Notes: generated by a model from the sequence alone, not told the origin. A stretch of DNA of 64,000 bases from Porphyridium purpureum (GCA_008690995.1 VRMN01000008.1:124001-188000), one strand, 5' to 3'; positions 28,356-38,600 are shown, counted from the first letter of the stretch. Made by a program: numbers and translations.

Positions 28356-30137
28356 ATGTCGACGACCGTCGCGGTCACACAGTCACCCGGGCCCGCTTCC
28401 GACATCGAGCCCGGTGACGCTGTGGCGGTCGTCCATTGTTCAACATTCGAATGTTTCGCAACCAGTGCTGCGTCGAGTGCGGTAATGTACGGAAGCTTAT
28501 TTGGAGCAGAGGGTACATCTATCAAGTATACGTCCAAGTCGACCGCGACGCAAGCTCCAGCCGAGCGTACTCGTCCGCCTGGCGACGCGGTTTCGCTCTT
28601 AATTGCGGTTCTGTCGCCCTTGTCTTGTGGCAACTTCTTGTCGTCGTTGTCGCTCAAGCCGCCTGGTGATGGTGCTGACGGACTGTGTGTCAAGGATTGT
28701 GTCCGACTGCTGGTTCATGGCGATGGTGGTGCGGTTGAAAAGGCGGTTGTTCCTATTCCCAAGGTCGTTGAACATGTAGGGAAGGCTGAGAACGAGACGG
28801 CAGTGTTTTCATGGGCCGTCATTACTTTTGGGAGCGTCGAACTCGCGGCTCAGTTCCACGAATGGTGCGTGAGAAGCGCGTCCTTTGCTGGAGAGATGCA
28901 TCGCAGTTCTGATTGCACTCGAAGCGACCAATCGTTGGTACTAGCGATGATTCGGATTCAGAAGCTTGTCGTGCTGAGCTCGAGTGACAAAAAAGAACGT
29001 CAAAGAGCTTTAAATTGCCAAGAGCGACTTATCCAGATACCCTCTTGCCCAGCATGCATGCTACGCCTTGATGCATCCGTGCTGGGACATGAAGAAATTT
29101 GGGAAAGCTTCTATCTGGAAACCTTGCATGAATTACTGGACACTAAGTGCGCCGTGTGTGTTTCTGCGTCGCGCCCTGGTCTGGCATGCGCAGACTGTGG
29201 CGACCAGCGAAATCTTTGGGTGTGCTTCATTTGTGCGCGCGTAGGATGCAGTCGATACGCGTCACAGCATGCAGCCAAGCATTTTTCGGACTCTTCCCAT
29301 CGCCATTCTCTCGTACTCGAAGTGGCAAGCGGGGAGGTGTGGGACTACATTCAAGACTCGTTCGTGCAGCGTGTTCCTGCTGTTGAGAAATTCGACTCAT
29401 TTCTCTCGCATGAAAGCTTGGATGCAACAGCATCATCCCTTCCATCACCGTCCAAGACGTCTCAGAGAAAGACCACTCCCGAAACTCAAAAGTCTCGCTC
29501 AAGAAAGGACTTGGGAGGAGGAACTTTTGTCAATGCTTCGCAGCAAAAGAAAAGTGGGACAACATCTCCTGGTCCGTCAGGGGACAGAATGGACGTTTCG
29601 AAGGCCTTGTCGCCGCATGTTGAGGCCGGCTCTTTCGAAGATGAAATCACCGCCTTTGAAGAAGACGACGAGTTTGAGCAAGCACGACTGGAATCCAAAG
29701 TGGAGTCGCTCGTCGCTCAGTACGAGTTGCAGCTGACTGCTTATCTGGACAGCCAAAGGCAGGCCTTTGAGCGTGAAATTGCACAGGAGGAAGCCTTAGT
29801 TCGACAGCGCGTTGAGCAATTGACGACTCAGTTGGAAGCAGCTAGGGCGCGCGTAAGTGCTCTACAGGACGAAAAGCGTAGGTGGAGCGAGCGTGAACAA
29901 GAGCAAGCGGTGCGACTTGCCGACAAGAAAGCGCGTCTGAAGCATTTTAATTCGGACATTGCCGAGCAGAAAAAGTTGGTCGAGTCGCGTCTTCGAGAAC
30001 AGATGACATTGAAAGGGAAGGCTGCAGCTTTGCAGGACGTTGTAAATGTGAAGAAGAATGCCATTCGTTCGGTAGAGGAGGAGAAACGCGACGTGGAACT
30101 GCACCTGAAAACGCTCGACGCAATGCAACGCCTGTAA
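28356..30137 (+). CDS. BRAP2/ETP1-like protein with degenerate RING, UBP zinc finger and coiled coil
   Basis: The protein has 593 residues from the ATG at 28356; the frame upstream has only a TTG. It follows BRAP2/ETP1 order: an N-terminal RRM-like region with ALVITFGS-type wording (WAVITFGSVELAAQFHEW, about 150-168), a RING position (CPAC at about 231, CAVC near 262), a UBP-type zinc finger (about 262-325; LWVCFICARVGCSRY...HAAKH...H) ending VWDYIQD, and a long coiled coil (about 445-590). The RING has lost its inner ligands: only the first and last CxxC remain. BRAP2-family proteins are E3 ligases that bind ubiquitin through the UBP finger. Here catalytic E3 activity is doubtful. Confidence 0.85.
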   Translation: MSTTVAVTQSPGPASDIEPGDAVAVVHCSTFECFATSAASSAVMYGSLFGAEGTSIKYTSKSTATQAPAERTRPPGDAVSLLIAVLSPLSCGNFLSSLSLKPPGDGADGLCVKDCVRLLVHGDGGAVEKAVVPIPKVVEHVGKAENETAVFSWAVITFGSVELAAQFHEWCVRSASFAGEMHRSSDCTRSDQSLVLAMIRIQKLVVLSSSDKKERQRALNCQERLIQIPSCPACMLRLDASVLGHEEIWESFYLETLHELLDTKCAVCVSASRPGLACADCGDQRNLWVCFICARVGCSRYASQHAAKHFSDSSHRHSLVLEVASGEVWDYIQDSFVQRVPAVEKFDSFLSHESLDATASSLPSPSKTSQRKTTPETQKSRSRKDLGGGTFVNASQQKKSGTTSPGPSGDRMDVSKALSPHVEAGSFEDEITAFEEDDEFEQARLESKVESLVAQYELQLTAYLDSQRQAFEREIAQEEALVRQRVEQLTTQLEAARARVSALQDEKRRWSEREQEQAVRLADKKARLKHFNSDIAEQKKLVESRLREQMTLKGKAAALQDVVNVKKNAIRSVEEEKRDVELHLKTLDAMQRL

Positions 30138-30175
30138 AAGCCGCGTGTCCGAGGGTTTAGCGATTTGCTTCTGCT

Positions 30176-32848
30176 TCAGACTTGGAAGCCGTGGATTCTA
30201 TTGAACACGACGTCTTCAAGAATGGAAGCCATTCGTAGCTTGTGCTCATCGTTTCGAAACGATGTCTGTCCGAGCGCCTGTTGAACTCCCGCGAGACCAC
30301 CTGCGAGCACAGAACGAATCACAGCTTTTCTCATGCACATGAGGACGGGCCCAAGAATGTGATTTTCCGGATATTCCTTGCTTCTGCTGGAGAGTGCGCG
30401 CCCGTAAGCTTCGTCCTTGTCATTCACGAGACTGGGAAATTCGGCGCCGCTCCCACCATTTCCGCTGTTCGTCCGAGAAATGTTAGTTTTGCGCTGCGTC
30501 GCGGCTATTCCATCAAGCCATGTCATGATGCGCTCCAGGACGCGAAACATGTAGGTGGGACTCGCCTTGTCTTCCTGATAGTACTCGAGAATGAAGAGAA
30601 GCGAGTACAGACTTTCTTCGTGTTCCACGTGTAGTGACACGCGGGAAGCGGTCCGAATTGCATCCAGCGCGGCCTCCACTTCGCAAAGGCGCTTTGCGAG
30701 GTCGGCACGTCTCAGCCAATCCACCACGGGTCGCGAGCTCAGTGCACACAAGCGCATGGCACGACTTGGCATGGCCACTTCTGATGTACTGGAGATGACT
30801 ACGGAACTTAATGCTTCGGGCACGACTGAGTCGATACTGGGGGCTGAGGAAAGTACCGGGGTTGGATCTGGTTGCTCAGAATGTGCTGGTGCTCCGTTCG
30901 AAGCACCTCCAGTTTCTGCAACCGGTGCTGTAGACGCGTAATCGTTTCCGTGAGATTCCAAAAGGATCAGGTCCTCCCTGCGCCACGCAGCAAATACATC
31001 CAAGTCTTCATACATCCCACCTATCAAATAGTCCAGCCATGCCTGGCAGACGATTTTCCCCGTATCAGCGCTAACACTGCCATCCTCAATGCGACCGCTG
31101 TTCTCATCATCTTCGGTTTCGTCTTGTTGGTCTTCATTGGCCATGATAAATGTGGAGCTTCGTATCGAAAGAAAAGTGGTCCATCCACACGTCGCGACAA
31201 TCGTTCCCAAAACGGCGTACGCACGCCGCTCTTCGTCTGTAAGAATCCGAGCCGAAATATCGGCGAGCTGTGCGTCTGGCGTGCGGCCACGGCGGTTCAC
31301 TTTACCCAGTTTCTCAGCGCGCAACCGGTCTGCCAACACACGTTCCAGGTCCGATCCATCAGCGCAGCCGTGTACCGGCTCCGGCGCGTACTTACGCCCA
31401 CGCATCAAGTCACGAAGAAACAGGTCCAGCTTTGGTGGTTCCAGAACCGTACTGTTGAGGGCCACGAGAGCACGCTTTGCACGCTTTCGCACTTTCGTTT
31501 CCTCGTCCTCCTTGATATCCCCAGATTCTCGTTTCTCTCGAAACACCAGTTCGGCGCGTGAAATACAGACGTACGGACAACTTGCATACTGCTCGATTTC
31601 CATTAAAGGGTTCAGCAGCTCTGCTGGATAGAGACACGGCAACTCGCTTCCTGACTCGTGACGCTCAGTCAGAATCAATTTTAGATATGCGAGATGTCTC
31701 TCGACAAAGTGGGCACGAAACACAGTGGCGATTGGGGAACAAGGGAGCGCATTCAGTGCACTGCAAATCTCGCTCCATGCACCATCGAGGTCGCCAATCT
31801 GCTCGCGAGCGAGCGCAGCAAAAATTGCTAGGTCAGGATGCCTTTCAACATACCCCAACCGTATTCGCAACGCAACGAGCTCTGCGCGCCGCCCGTCTGG
31901 TCCATTTGGATGCTCGCTGCCCGGCTCCATTTCTGCTGTATTCTGTGTGCTGCTGAACAAGGCAATGATGTGTTCGTACCTACCATGCTCAAATAAATGC
32001 TCATTCAATTCGATCGCAATGCGCGATGTTGCGGCAAAGCAGCATATGGGAATGTTCGGGTTGGCTGGTTTCGGCAGATCACGCGGCGCATTGGAGTCAA
32101 AATTTGTCGCATCCTGTGCGCTCACTTTCCGACTCGTATGTATTAGAATGCCGGCCGGATCTACATTTGAGCCGGCGAGATACCATTCGCTTGTGAGCGA
32201 GAATAGACTTTCGAAAAAGGCCAGTTCGGCACGCACGCTTGTCGTGAGATCGCACATCGCGTTGACCCTCAAGCAAGGGTAGCAAGTAGGCTCGAGCCCA
32301 GCGCGCAGAAGAAATCGCAGAGAGCTTGACATGTGCGCCTCCTGCCAGAGCGCAGTATCTGTACTACTCACGGGCGTTTCTTCGCCGTCCGCGTCCTGCA
32401 GATAAAAATGCAGCGCGCCTGGCAGCGTGATGGAAGCAACCAAATCGCACTTGCGCAAAACCAAGTACATTCTAAAGACGGCGCGCTCAATTGTCCAGCG
32501 GTGAGTGCAAGCTACATTCCACGACGCACAGTCGCATTTCTCCAGCCCTGCGGAAATCAGCTGGGCAAGATACGAGCTGATGCTGGCCGGGCTGGAGGTA
32601 TCCATCCCCAGCACAAAGTGCAACGTATTCTTGACCACTGTGGCTGCATCTGCGTCCTTGACCGCGCCAGTCTTCACTGCAAACGCGGAGGGCCGCCAGC
32701 ACTTTGACAGCACCACCATATCTGGAGGCCCTCCGAGACGCATATCTCCAAACCCGCCCATCCTGGACGTCCGCGACAATTCCGCTGGCCGCTCGGCCAG
32801 GTCCAGCATCTCCTGAATTCCATACAGACTCTCACGACGCCCGCCCAT
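30176..32848 (-). CDS. ChAPs-family protein (Chs5-Arf1-binding, exomer cargo adaptor type)
   Basis: The protein has 890 residues from the ATG at 32848. The N-terminal FVLGMDTSSPASISSYL resembles the GxDxSS opening of ChAPs (Bud7/Bch1) proteins. A TPR-like helical region follows. Two C-terminal blocks fit the family best: RRAYAVLGTIVATCGWTTFL then IRSSTFIM (about 540-570), matching the family pattern RRAY.LL..IV...GW..LL..RS.VFVM, and WLDYLIGGMYEDLDVFAAW (about 603-621), matching WLD.LF..LYEDL..Y..W. In yeast ChAPs form exomer with Chs5 and export cargo from the trans-Golgi with Arf1. Assignment is from remembered family patterns, without a search. It is divergent from ERV46 with three GTAC motifs between. 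Confidence 0.68.
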   Translation of the reverse strand: MGGRRESLYGIQEMLDLAERPAELSRTSRMGGFGDMRLGGPPDMVVLSKCWRPSAFAVKTGAVKDADAATVVKNTLHFVLGMDTSSPASISSYLAQLISAGLEKCDCASWNVACTHRWTIERAVFRMYLVLRKCDLVASITLPGALHFYLQDADGEETPVSSTDTALWQEAHMSSSLRFLLRAGLEPTCYPCLRVNAMCDLTTSVRAELAFFESLFSLTSEWYLAGSNVDPAGILIHTSRKVSAQDATNFDSNAPRDLPKPANPNIPICCFAATSRIAIELNEHLFEHGRYEHIIALFSSTQNTAEMEPGSEHPNGPDGRRAELVALRIRLGYVERHPDLAIFAALAREQIGDLDGAWSEICSALNALPCSPIATVFRAHFVERHLAYLKLILTERHESGSELPCLYPAELLNPLMEIEQYASCPYVCISRAELVFREKRESGDIKEDEETKVRKRAKRALVALNSTVLEPPKLDLFLRDLMRGRKYAPEPVHGCADGSDLERVLADRLRAEKLGKVNRRGRTPDAQLADISARILTDEERRAYAVLGTIVATCGWTTFLSIRSSTFIMANEDQQDETEDDENSGRIEDGSVSADTGKIVCQAWLDYLIGGMYEDLDVFAAWRREDLILLESHGNDYASTAPVAETGGASNGAPAHSEQPDPTPVLSSAPSIDSVVPEALSSVVISSTSEVAMPSRAMRLCALSSRPVVDWLRRADLAKRLCEVEAALDAIRTASRVSLHVEHEESLYSLLFILEYYQEDKASPTYMFRVLERIMTWLDGIAATQRKTNISRTNSGNGGSGAEFPSLVNDKDEAYGRALSSRSKEYPENHILGPVLMCMRKAVIRSVLAGGLAGVQQALGQTSFRNDEHKLRMASILEDVVFNRIHGFQV

Positions 32849-32973
32849 GATTCCCGCGGTTGCTACTCACTGTGCAGTTTCCCACAATCCCCCCCTTCCG
32901 AACCCCGCTGTCTCACCCTCCTGTCCAACAATCGTCCCGCGCGTTGCCACTGTCAATCCGAACTGAACCTTCA

Positions 32974-33006
32974 CTGTACATAAATGTACCATGTGAACAA
33001 CTGTAC
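32974..33006. promoter_or_regulatory. GTAC-core motif cluster in the ChAPs/ERV46 divergent promoter
   Basis: CTGTAC at 32974, TGTAC at 32985 and CTGTAC at 33001. The cluster lies 126-158 bp from the ChAPs start and 137-170 bp from the preferred ERV46 start. Role inferred. Confidence 0.6.
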
Positions 33007-33142
33007 TTCCTCAGAAATTTGAAAAAGCGCGATGACGAAAGCGGTAGGGACAAGTGAGAGGTTGGCGGTGCCGGGGGGGAGAGAGAAGCAAGGTTGGAGA
33101 GGTGGGGAGGTTTGGAGACGTTGCGTGCGGATCAGAAGGTCC

Positions 33143-34351
33143 ATGATGGGAATTGTAGGGGACATGCGCAAGCGCGTCCAGATGATGGACGCGTTTCCAA
33201 AGACGATGGATGACTTTAAAGTGCAGACCGCGTCTGGCGGCGTGGTGTCGCTCGTCTCGCTTTCGGTGATTGTGGTGCTGGTCATTTCCGAGCTGCTGAC
33301 GTTTCTGACGCCCGAGCGCCGCGTCGAGCTGTCGGTGGATGTGTCGCGCGGCGAGAAGCTGCGCGTGTATGTGGATATTGACTTTCCACGCGTGAACTGC
33401 GAGGTGCTGGGTATTGACGCGCTCGACGCAACGGGAAACGTGCAGCTTGAGATCTCGAACAACTTGCGCAAGCACAAGTTGCTGGATCGTGGCGTGATAC
33501 GCAGTGATGGCATGGCGACTAGAAAAGTCGCGGTTGCGGATCCAGCAGACCCAAACGCATTCACGTCCGCAGACAGTGGCGCGGGTCAACAGCAGCGAGG
33601 CGCGCCGCCATTGCCGCAGGACTATTGCGGCACCTGCTACGGCGCGGGCAAGGACGGCCAGTGCTGCAATACCTGCGACGATGTCGTCAATCAGTACAGG
33701 GAAAAGGGCTGGTCAATCACAGACCTGTCCGTCTTTGAGCAGTGCGTGCGAGGCGGGAATCACACAAATCTGGCCGTGAAGCTGCGTCCAGGTGAAGGGT
33801 GTCGTATTGAAGGGTACATCGAGGTCGCCAAAGTGGCGGGCAATTTCCACATTTCGCCAGGGCATACGTTTTCGTTCAATGGCCGTCATTTGCATGACAT
33901 GAGCGCATTTCTGCAGCGCGGCATCGACCTGTCGCACACAATCAACCACCTGTCGTTTGGAGAATCGTTTCCGGGCGCGAAGAACCCGTTGGATGGAGTT
34001 TCAAAGCAGCAGGACGAACTCGGAATGTACGAGTACTTTGTGAAGGTCGTTCCAACGACATTCCAGGGCCGTTTCTCAAGCCTCATCAAGACAAACCAGT
34101 TTTCGGTGACCGAGTTCTTTCGCCCCAGCGACCCGGCAAAGGGCGGGCAGCTGCTGCCCGGTGTGTTCATCTTTTACGACCTGTCGCCTATCACTGTGCA
34201 AGTGGAGGAGAGGAGACGGTCTTTCTTCCACTTCATTGTGCAGCTTTGTGCGATTGTGGGTGGTGTCTACACCGTTTCCGGCATGCTGGACTCGTCTCTT
34301 TATCACTTGCCGAAGATGATGAAGAAACGCAATGTAGGGAAACTGATATGA
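33143..34351 (+). CDS. ERV46: ERV46/ERGIC3 cargo receptor of early secretory pathway
   Basis: The protein has 402 residues from the ATG at 33143. An upstream in-frame ATG (33032) is only ~25 bp after the promoter motif and would add 37 odd residues, so it is less likely. MMDAFPKTMDDFKVQTASGG is the typical start, then a membrane segment (about 36-54), a long lumenal domain with a Cys cluster (CGTC...CCNTC) near 165-180, a second membrane segment (about 355-380) and a cytosolic tail with basic residues ending KLI. ERV46 with ERV41 cycles between ER and Golgi in COPII/COPI vesicles and retrieves ER proteins. A GA-rich patch (33079-33087) precedes the start. Confidence 0.93.
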   Translation: MMGIVGDMRKRVQMMDAFPKTMDDFKVQTASGGVVSLVSLSVIVVLVISELLTFLTPERRVELSVDVSRGEKLRVYVDIDFPRVNCEVLGIDALDATGNVQLEISNNLRKHKLLDRGVIRSDGMATRKVAVADPADPNAFTSADSGAGQQQRGAPPLPQDYCGTCYGAGKDGQCCNTCDDVVNQYREKGWSITDLSVFEQCVRGGNHTNLAVKLRPGEGCRIEGYIEVAKVAGNFHISPGHTFSFNGRHLHDMSAFLQRGIDLSHTINHLSFGESFPGAKNPLDGVSKQQDELGMYEYFVKVVPTTFQGRFSSLIKTNQFSVTEFFRPSDPAKGGQLLPGVFIFYDLSPITVQVEERRRSFFHFIVQLCAIVGGVYTVSGMLDSSLYHLPKMMKKRNVGKLI

Positions 34352-34567
34352 TCGACCATGTAAAAAAGAAAGAAATTTATGATCGCGCGGGCTCCTTTGT
34401 CAGTGTCTCGCTCACTCTGTTCATATACTTTTTCAGAAAAGGATGGCTCCTCCTTATAGTGCATGCTCATCAGGCGGAGCATGAAATAAACTGGACTTTT
34501 TCGCATCTTATTCAAAGGGAAAATGGCTGCGACCCGCTTTCGCTTTCATTGCCACACACACGCACAC

Positions 34568-35698
34568 TTAGATATCGGTGGCCTTCATGTCGTACGCCTT
34601 TTCGCGCTGCGCTTCAAAGAGCACCGACGTGAGGTAACGCTCGCCAAACGACGGAATGATAACCACGATATTCTTATCTGCGTTCTCTGGCTTCTTCCCT
34701 ACTTCCACGGCGGCCGCTACGGCGGCGCCCGAGCTAATTCCGCTCAGCAGCGCCTCCTCCTCCGCTAAGCGGCGAGCCATCACGATGGCGTCGGCGGAGC
34801 TCACAGTCAGCACGTCGTCGTAGATCTTTGTGTCCAAAATGGCAGGGACAAACCCAGCGCCTATGCCTTGAATCTTGTGAGGGCCGGGCTGTCCGCCCGA
34901 AAGGATCGGGCTCTCCGCGGGCTCCACAGCGTAGATCTTCACGCCCGGATTCTTCTCCTTCAGGTACTTTCCGGCGCCCGTGATCGTACCGCCTGTACCC
35001 ACACCGGACACAAAAATGTCGCACTTGATGGCGTTCATAATTTCCGGGCCGGTGGTCTCATAGTGCGCCTTTGGGTTATCCGGGTTTGCGAACTGTTGCA
35101 GCACGAAGCCGCCGGGCGTCTCGGACGCGATCTTCTCTGCCATGGCAACAGCACCCTTCATGCCCTTGGCGGCGGGCGTCAGCACGAGCTCAGCGCCAAA
35201 CGCGAGCAAGACCATGCGCCTCTCAATAGACATCGAATCCGGCATTGTGAGGATGAGCTTGTACCCACGCGCCGCGGCAATGAACGCGAGAGCGATACCT
35301 GTGTTCCCAGACGTGGGCTCCACCAACACGGTCTTTCCAGGCGAAATCTTTCCGGCCTTTTCTGCTTCCAGGATCATCGAGCGCCCGATGCGATCCTTGA
35401 CCGAGTTGCACGGCTCCATGCTCTCCAGCTTGGCGTAAATATTCGCCACGCATCCTTCTGCGGCCGGGATTTTGTTCAGCTTCACCAACGGCGTATTCCC
35501 TATCAATTCCGACGCGTCCTTGCACAGCTTGGCGCCCGTGCTCGGGTTGGCCGCAACCATGGTTGTCGTGAGCGCGCGCCGAGCTCTACCACCCGTCTTC
35601 CCTCCACGACCGCCTTGCTCCCCGCGCAGACTCGACACCGCACCGGCCCGCACGGGCGCAGCGCCAAGTACCCCGACGCCTACAAAGCAGCTCGCCAT
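34568..35698 (-). CDS. Cysteine synthase (O-acetylserine (thiol)lyase), plastid-targeted
   Basis: The protein has 376 residues from the ATG at 35698. The first ~47 residues ([12 protein letters not shown]... ending [12 protein letters not shown]) are a plastid-type transit peptide. The mature enzyme is full length: PLP lysine K101 in [10 protein letters not shown], phosphate/substrate loop TSGNTG at 129-134, the PLP-phosphate loop GTGGTITG and the serine region GISSGAA. It makes L-cysteine from O-acetylserine and sulfide. The frame is open far upstream of the ATG, but that stretch is low-complexity and carries the GA tract of the divergent Mios gene. Confidence 0.95.
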   Translation of the reverse strand: MASCFVGVGVLGAAPVRAGAVSSLRGEQGGRGGKTGGRARRALTTTMVAANPSTGAKLCKDASELIGNTPLVKLNKIPAAEGCVANIYAKLESMEPCNSVKDRIGRSMILEAEKAGKISPGKTVLVEPTSGNTGIALAFIAAARGYKLILTMPDSMSIERRMVLLAFGAELVLTPAAKGMKGAVAMAEKIASETPGGFVLQQFANPDNPKAHYETTGPEIMNAIKCDIFVSGVGTGGTITGAGKYLKEKNPGVKIYAVEPAESPILSGGQPGPHKIQGIGAGFVPAILDTKIYDDVLTVSSADAIVMARRLAEEEALLSGISSGAAVAAAVEVGKKPENADKNIVVIIPSFGERYLTSVLFEAQREKAYDMKATDI

Positions 35699-35935
35699 CG
35701 TCTCCCGCCGATCTTCCGCCCCACTTCCCCGCCCTTTCCCTCCGCGCTCTCCGCACCCTTCTTCTTCGCCCGCCTCCCTCAACACCCCGCGCCCGTCCAG
35801 ATATTCGGCTCTCCGCGTTCTTCTAACAAATCGTGGTTGTTTTATTAGGAAAACACGCGCAGAACAATCATCCGACCGAAACCCTAGAGTTAGGGTTTTG
35901 AAGCTGGGTGGTTTGTCGAGTTCGAGGTGAGCGGG

Positions 35936-35959
35936 AGAAAGAGAGAGAGAGAGAGAAAG
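35936..35959 (+). repeat. (GA)n tract ahead of the Mios-like gene
   Basis: An AG run on the sense strand of the rightward gene, ending 34 bp before its first ATG (35993). The 311-bp gap between the divergent starts shows no GTAC motif. Confidence 0.9.
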
Positions 35960-36010
35960 ACATGCAAGAGACAACGGCATGTGTATGGATGGATGGATGA
36001 TGGATGGTTG

Positions 36011-37897
36011 ATGGGGTCTACTGAAGGGCGCGAAGCGCCCGAGCGGCCACGCGCGTGGCATGCGTGGAATCTGCATGAAGATAACTTGGTCGTGTCTGGC
36101 GGTGGACCGAGTGAGATGCGCAGCGGTGAGCAAGGCCGTGCGCTCGGGTTCGGGCGGGACGGAGGGTGTGTGGTCGTGGCGCCGGGGTTGTGGCCGGCCG
36201 TGCGTGCGCAGTCCGTGCCGCTGATGCGTTCGCGCGCGGGGTGGAGCGGGTGGGCGCGTAGTGCAGGGGATGTGAATTTGTTGCTCGGGTCGCTGCTGGC
36301 ACACGCAACGAAGCCGGAGCACGCCGCGCACGCCGATACACAGACATGGAGCGCCGATGAGCTCCTTCTGTGGCAGTTTATGGCCGCAACACAGCAGCGG
36401 TGGATCTTTATGGGTGTCGTGCAGAGCATGTCTGAACGCTCGTCCGACCCCGCCGCGTTTCGCGCATTGCTTCTCAGTTTGCTGGAAAACCCACTCGACA
36501 CATTCAGTGCGCACCCATGCAGGGTGCGGTACCATCGCGCGCGCTGCTTTCGCGTCATTTTACAGCAGTCAAAAACGGACAGCAGCGTGAATTTTGATGC
36601 AAAGTCGTCTCAGCAAATGCCGTCGGTCTCAAAGCAGCAATCGCTATCGAGCTCACCAGGCGAATCTCCCATGCAGCATCCGCCGACTTTCTTTTCTGGC
36701 GGCACTTCCGGCGCAGACTGCTGTTCAGGAAATGCCGCGCGTCCAGCTTGCCAGGAGCTTGCTGAAGCGTACCAAAAAGTGCTGCACGATATTGTAGAAC
36801 GCAGGCTCGGGTCATGGCAGCAGATTTTCGAAGCGGTCAGTGCCTTCCCCATGTGCGACCGACTGTTTGTCTATCTTCATATTCTCCCTCTCGATAACGA
36901 CGCACTGTGCCGTGTGTTGTTTGCCGAGGTGCAGCGATGCCGGACGCGCTGCGATTTTTTCGTGTTTGCTCTAGTCGGCTTCTCAGATCTGGATGTCATT
37001 CGCACGCTTGCAGTATCGCGAATCCGGCACATGGGCGACGTGCAAGGCGCCGCGCTCATCACCTTGTATGCCGTACAGTTTGCAATTCGTGTAGGGCGCT
37101 CCGTGTCCGACACAGACTGGCTTATGCCCGAGTGCTTTGGGCCGTACGCGTCGCTGCTGGACAGATGGGGCCTTTTCACAGAGCGTGCCCTGTTTCTCAA
37201 GGCGGCGCACGGGGCATTGCGCGAAATGGCGACTCGCAGTTCGCAGGCGAACGCGGCCTCAATGTCACGGGACATCTCGCTGCAGCGCATGTCGAGCAAG
37301 ATCACGAATCCACTCACGTGGACGCGGAGCGTAGACGCAGTGTGCTACTACTGCAATCGTAGCTTGCGTTTTACTTCATCAGGTCCGAAACCATCGTCGT
37401 ACAAGTCATCGAACACCCCGAACAAGGCACTTCCTGTCGGCGTGCGCGTAGGCGACATGTCTCACTTGCAGTCTTCTGGCCAGGCACAAGGCGGCTTTGG
37501 CAAACTGCGTGTATCATGTTGCACAAATTGTGGCAAGCAGCTGCCAAGGTGCGTCGTCTGTCGGGTGTGTGTCGATATGGCAAATCCTACGGTCGAGCGC
37601 GCCCTTCAAAAGTCTCGATCTTCAACAGAATGTACGACTCCCGACCCACCCGCCGCCGTGTCTGCGCTCACGGCCACGCAGCAGGGAGCTAGCCGCATGG
37701 CGCCGCCTAATGCTTCACCGCGTGTGGTGCAGGCAACTGTGTTCGTTCCTCCTACCGCGACGAGCCGTGCAGACTGGATGTCATTCTGCACGCGCTGTCA
37801 GCACGGCGGCCACGCTGCGCACCTGCAAAGCTGGTACGCTGACCATCAGCAGTGCGCATCAACAGGCTGTGATTGCATATGTACGGAATTTCAGTGA
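36011..37897 (+). CDS. Mios/Sea4-like GATOR2 subunit lacking the WD40 propeller
   Basis: The protein has 628 residues from the ATG at 36011 (35993 is also possible). The C-terminal zinc module is clear: CYYCNRS (about 445), [15 protein letters not shown] (about 503-518), then [20 protein letters not shown]...CDCIC (about 593-624), the CxxC...HGGHxxH...CxCxC pattern of Mios/Sea4. The middle is helical (alpha-solenoid). Mios in animals and yeast also has an N-terminal seven-bladed WD40 propeller; here there is none and no room for one, because the cysteine synthase gene starts 311 bp upstream. GATOR2 relieves GATOR1 inhibition of TORC1 in amino-acid sensing. The C-terminal module mediates ring contacts within GATOR2 (family knowledge). 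Confidence 0.82.
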   Translation: MGSTEGREAPERPRAWHAWNLHEDNLVVSGGGPSEMRSGEQGRALGFGRDGGCVVVAPGLWPAVRAQSVPLMRSRAGWSGWARSAGDVNLLLGSLLAHATKPEHAAHADTQTWSADELLLWQFMAATQQRWIFMGVVQSMSERSSDPAAFRALLLSLLENPLDTFSAHPCRVRYHRARCFRVILQQSKTDSSVNFDAKSSQQMPSVSKQQSLSSSPGESPMQHPPTFFSGGTSGADCCSGNAARPACQELAEAYQKVLHDIVERRLGSWQQIFEAVSAFPMCDRLFVYLHILPLDNDALCRVLFAEVQRCRTRCDFFVFALVGFSDLDVIRTLAVSRIRHMGDVQGAALITLYAVQFAIRVGRSVSDTDWLMPECFGPYASLLDRWGLFTERALFLKAAHGALREMATRSSQANAASMSRDISLQRMSSKITNPLTWTRSVDAVCYYCNRSLRFTSSGPKPSSYKSSNTPNKALPVGVRVGDMSHLQSSGQAQGGFGKLRVSCCTNCGKQLPRCVVCRVCVDMANPTVERALQKSRSSTECTTPDPPAAVSALTATQQGASRMAPPNASPRVVQATVFVPPTATSRADWMSFCTRCQHGGHAAHLQSWYADHQQCASTGCDCICTEFQ

Positions 37898-37922
37898 AGA
37901 ACATCTACGCTCGGCGTGTACT

Positions 37923-38600
37923 TTACTTGAACGCAGCAAACGGATTGTTGAACGGACGGTCGATGAATGCGCTCGACTGACGGTACGCTACCATGGCTGG
38001 GAGTGCCGCCACTCGGTCGCGATGCGCGGCGAGATTTGGAAACGGCTTCAGGAGGAGGTCCTCATCGAGCACCGCAAACTGATCGACGAGATCATACACC
38101 ACGAGGTCGACGTATGTCAGATGCTTGGTCTGAGCCACCCACTCATGCCCATCAAGATACTTTTCCAGGCGGGCGAGAATGGCTGGCAACTGCTTCTCTA
38201 CAAGCATGGATCGCGTCGCTTCAAAGTGAGCCAACCCTCCGTAACACGCGCGGATGTACGGAGTGCGCAGATCGCAGGTCACATCCCATACCATGCGGAC
38301 GCGGATCTGTTCGGCCGGATCCTCTCCGAGCTTGTCGCACCTGCGCGCAAGGTATTCAAGTATCGTGCCTGTCTGAGTGAGCTTTAAACCACTGGCGTCA
38401 TCGATCAAGTACGGCAGATTCGGAAAGTCCAGTCCGAGTGTTTCTTTCTCGTCCAGCCAATCACTGCAATCGACCTGGCCGTCGTCCAGAATCTTCGCCG
38501 TGTACAGGCGCTCCGAGTACTTGATCCCACCAACCTCGCACAAGTATCGGATCGGCTGTCCCAAGCCGCGGATGTGCCAATACCCAAGTGTGACCGCCAT
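37923..38600 (-). CDS. Glutathione S-transferase, mu-class-like
   Basis: The protein has 225 residues from the ATG at 38600, the usual family length. MAVTLGYWHIRGLGQPIR carries the catalytic Tyr7/8 region; W...LGLDFPNLPYLID and QTGTILEYLAR are the glutathione-binding thioredoxin-fold motifs of mu-class enzymes. The C-terminal helical domain has TYVDLVVYDLVDQF. It conjugates glutathione to electrophiles in the cytosol. It converges with the Mios-like gene with 25 bp between stops. Confidence 0.93.
   Translation of the reverse strand: MAVTLGYWHIRGLGQPIRYLCEVGGIKYSERLYTAKILDDGQVDCSDWLDEKETLGLDFPNLPYLIDDASGLKLTQTGTILEYLARRCDKLGEDPAEQIRVRMVWDVTCDLRTPYIRACYGGLAHFEATRSMLVEKQLPAILARLEKYLDGHEWVAQTKHLTYVDLVVYDLVDQFAVLDEDLLLKPFPNLAAHRDRVAALPAMVAYRQSSAFIDRPFNNPFAAFK

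Noticed and set aside
33032-33142. Upstream ATG of ERV46
   Set aside because: It lies only ~25 bp from a promoter motif and adds residues not seen in the family; MMDAFPK follows 33143 as in homologues.
34568-36535. N-terminal extension of cysteine synthase to 655 residues
   Set aside because: The extension is antisense to the Mios-like gene and low-complexity; the ATG at 35698 begins a good transit peptide and a normal-length enzyme.
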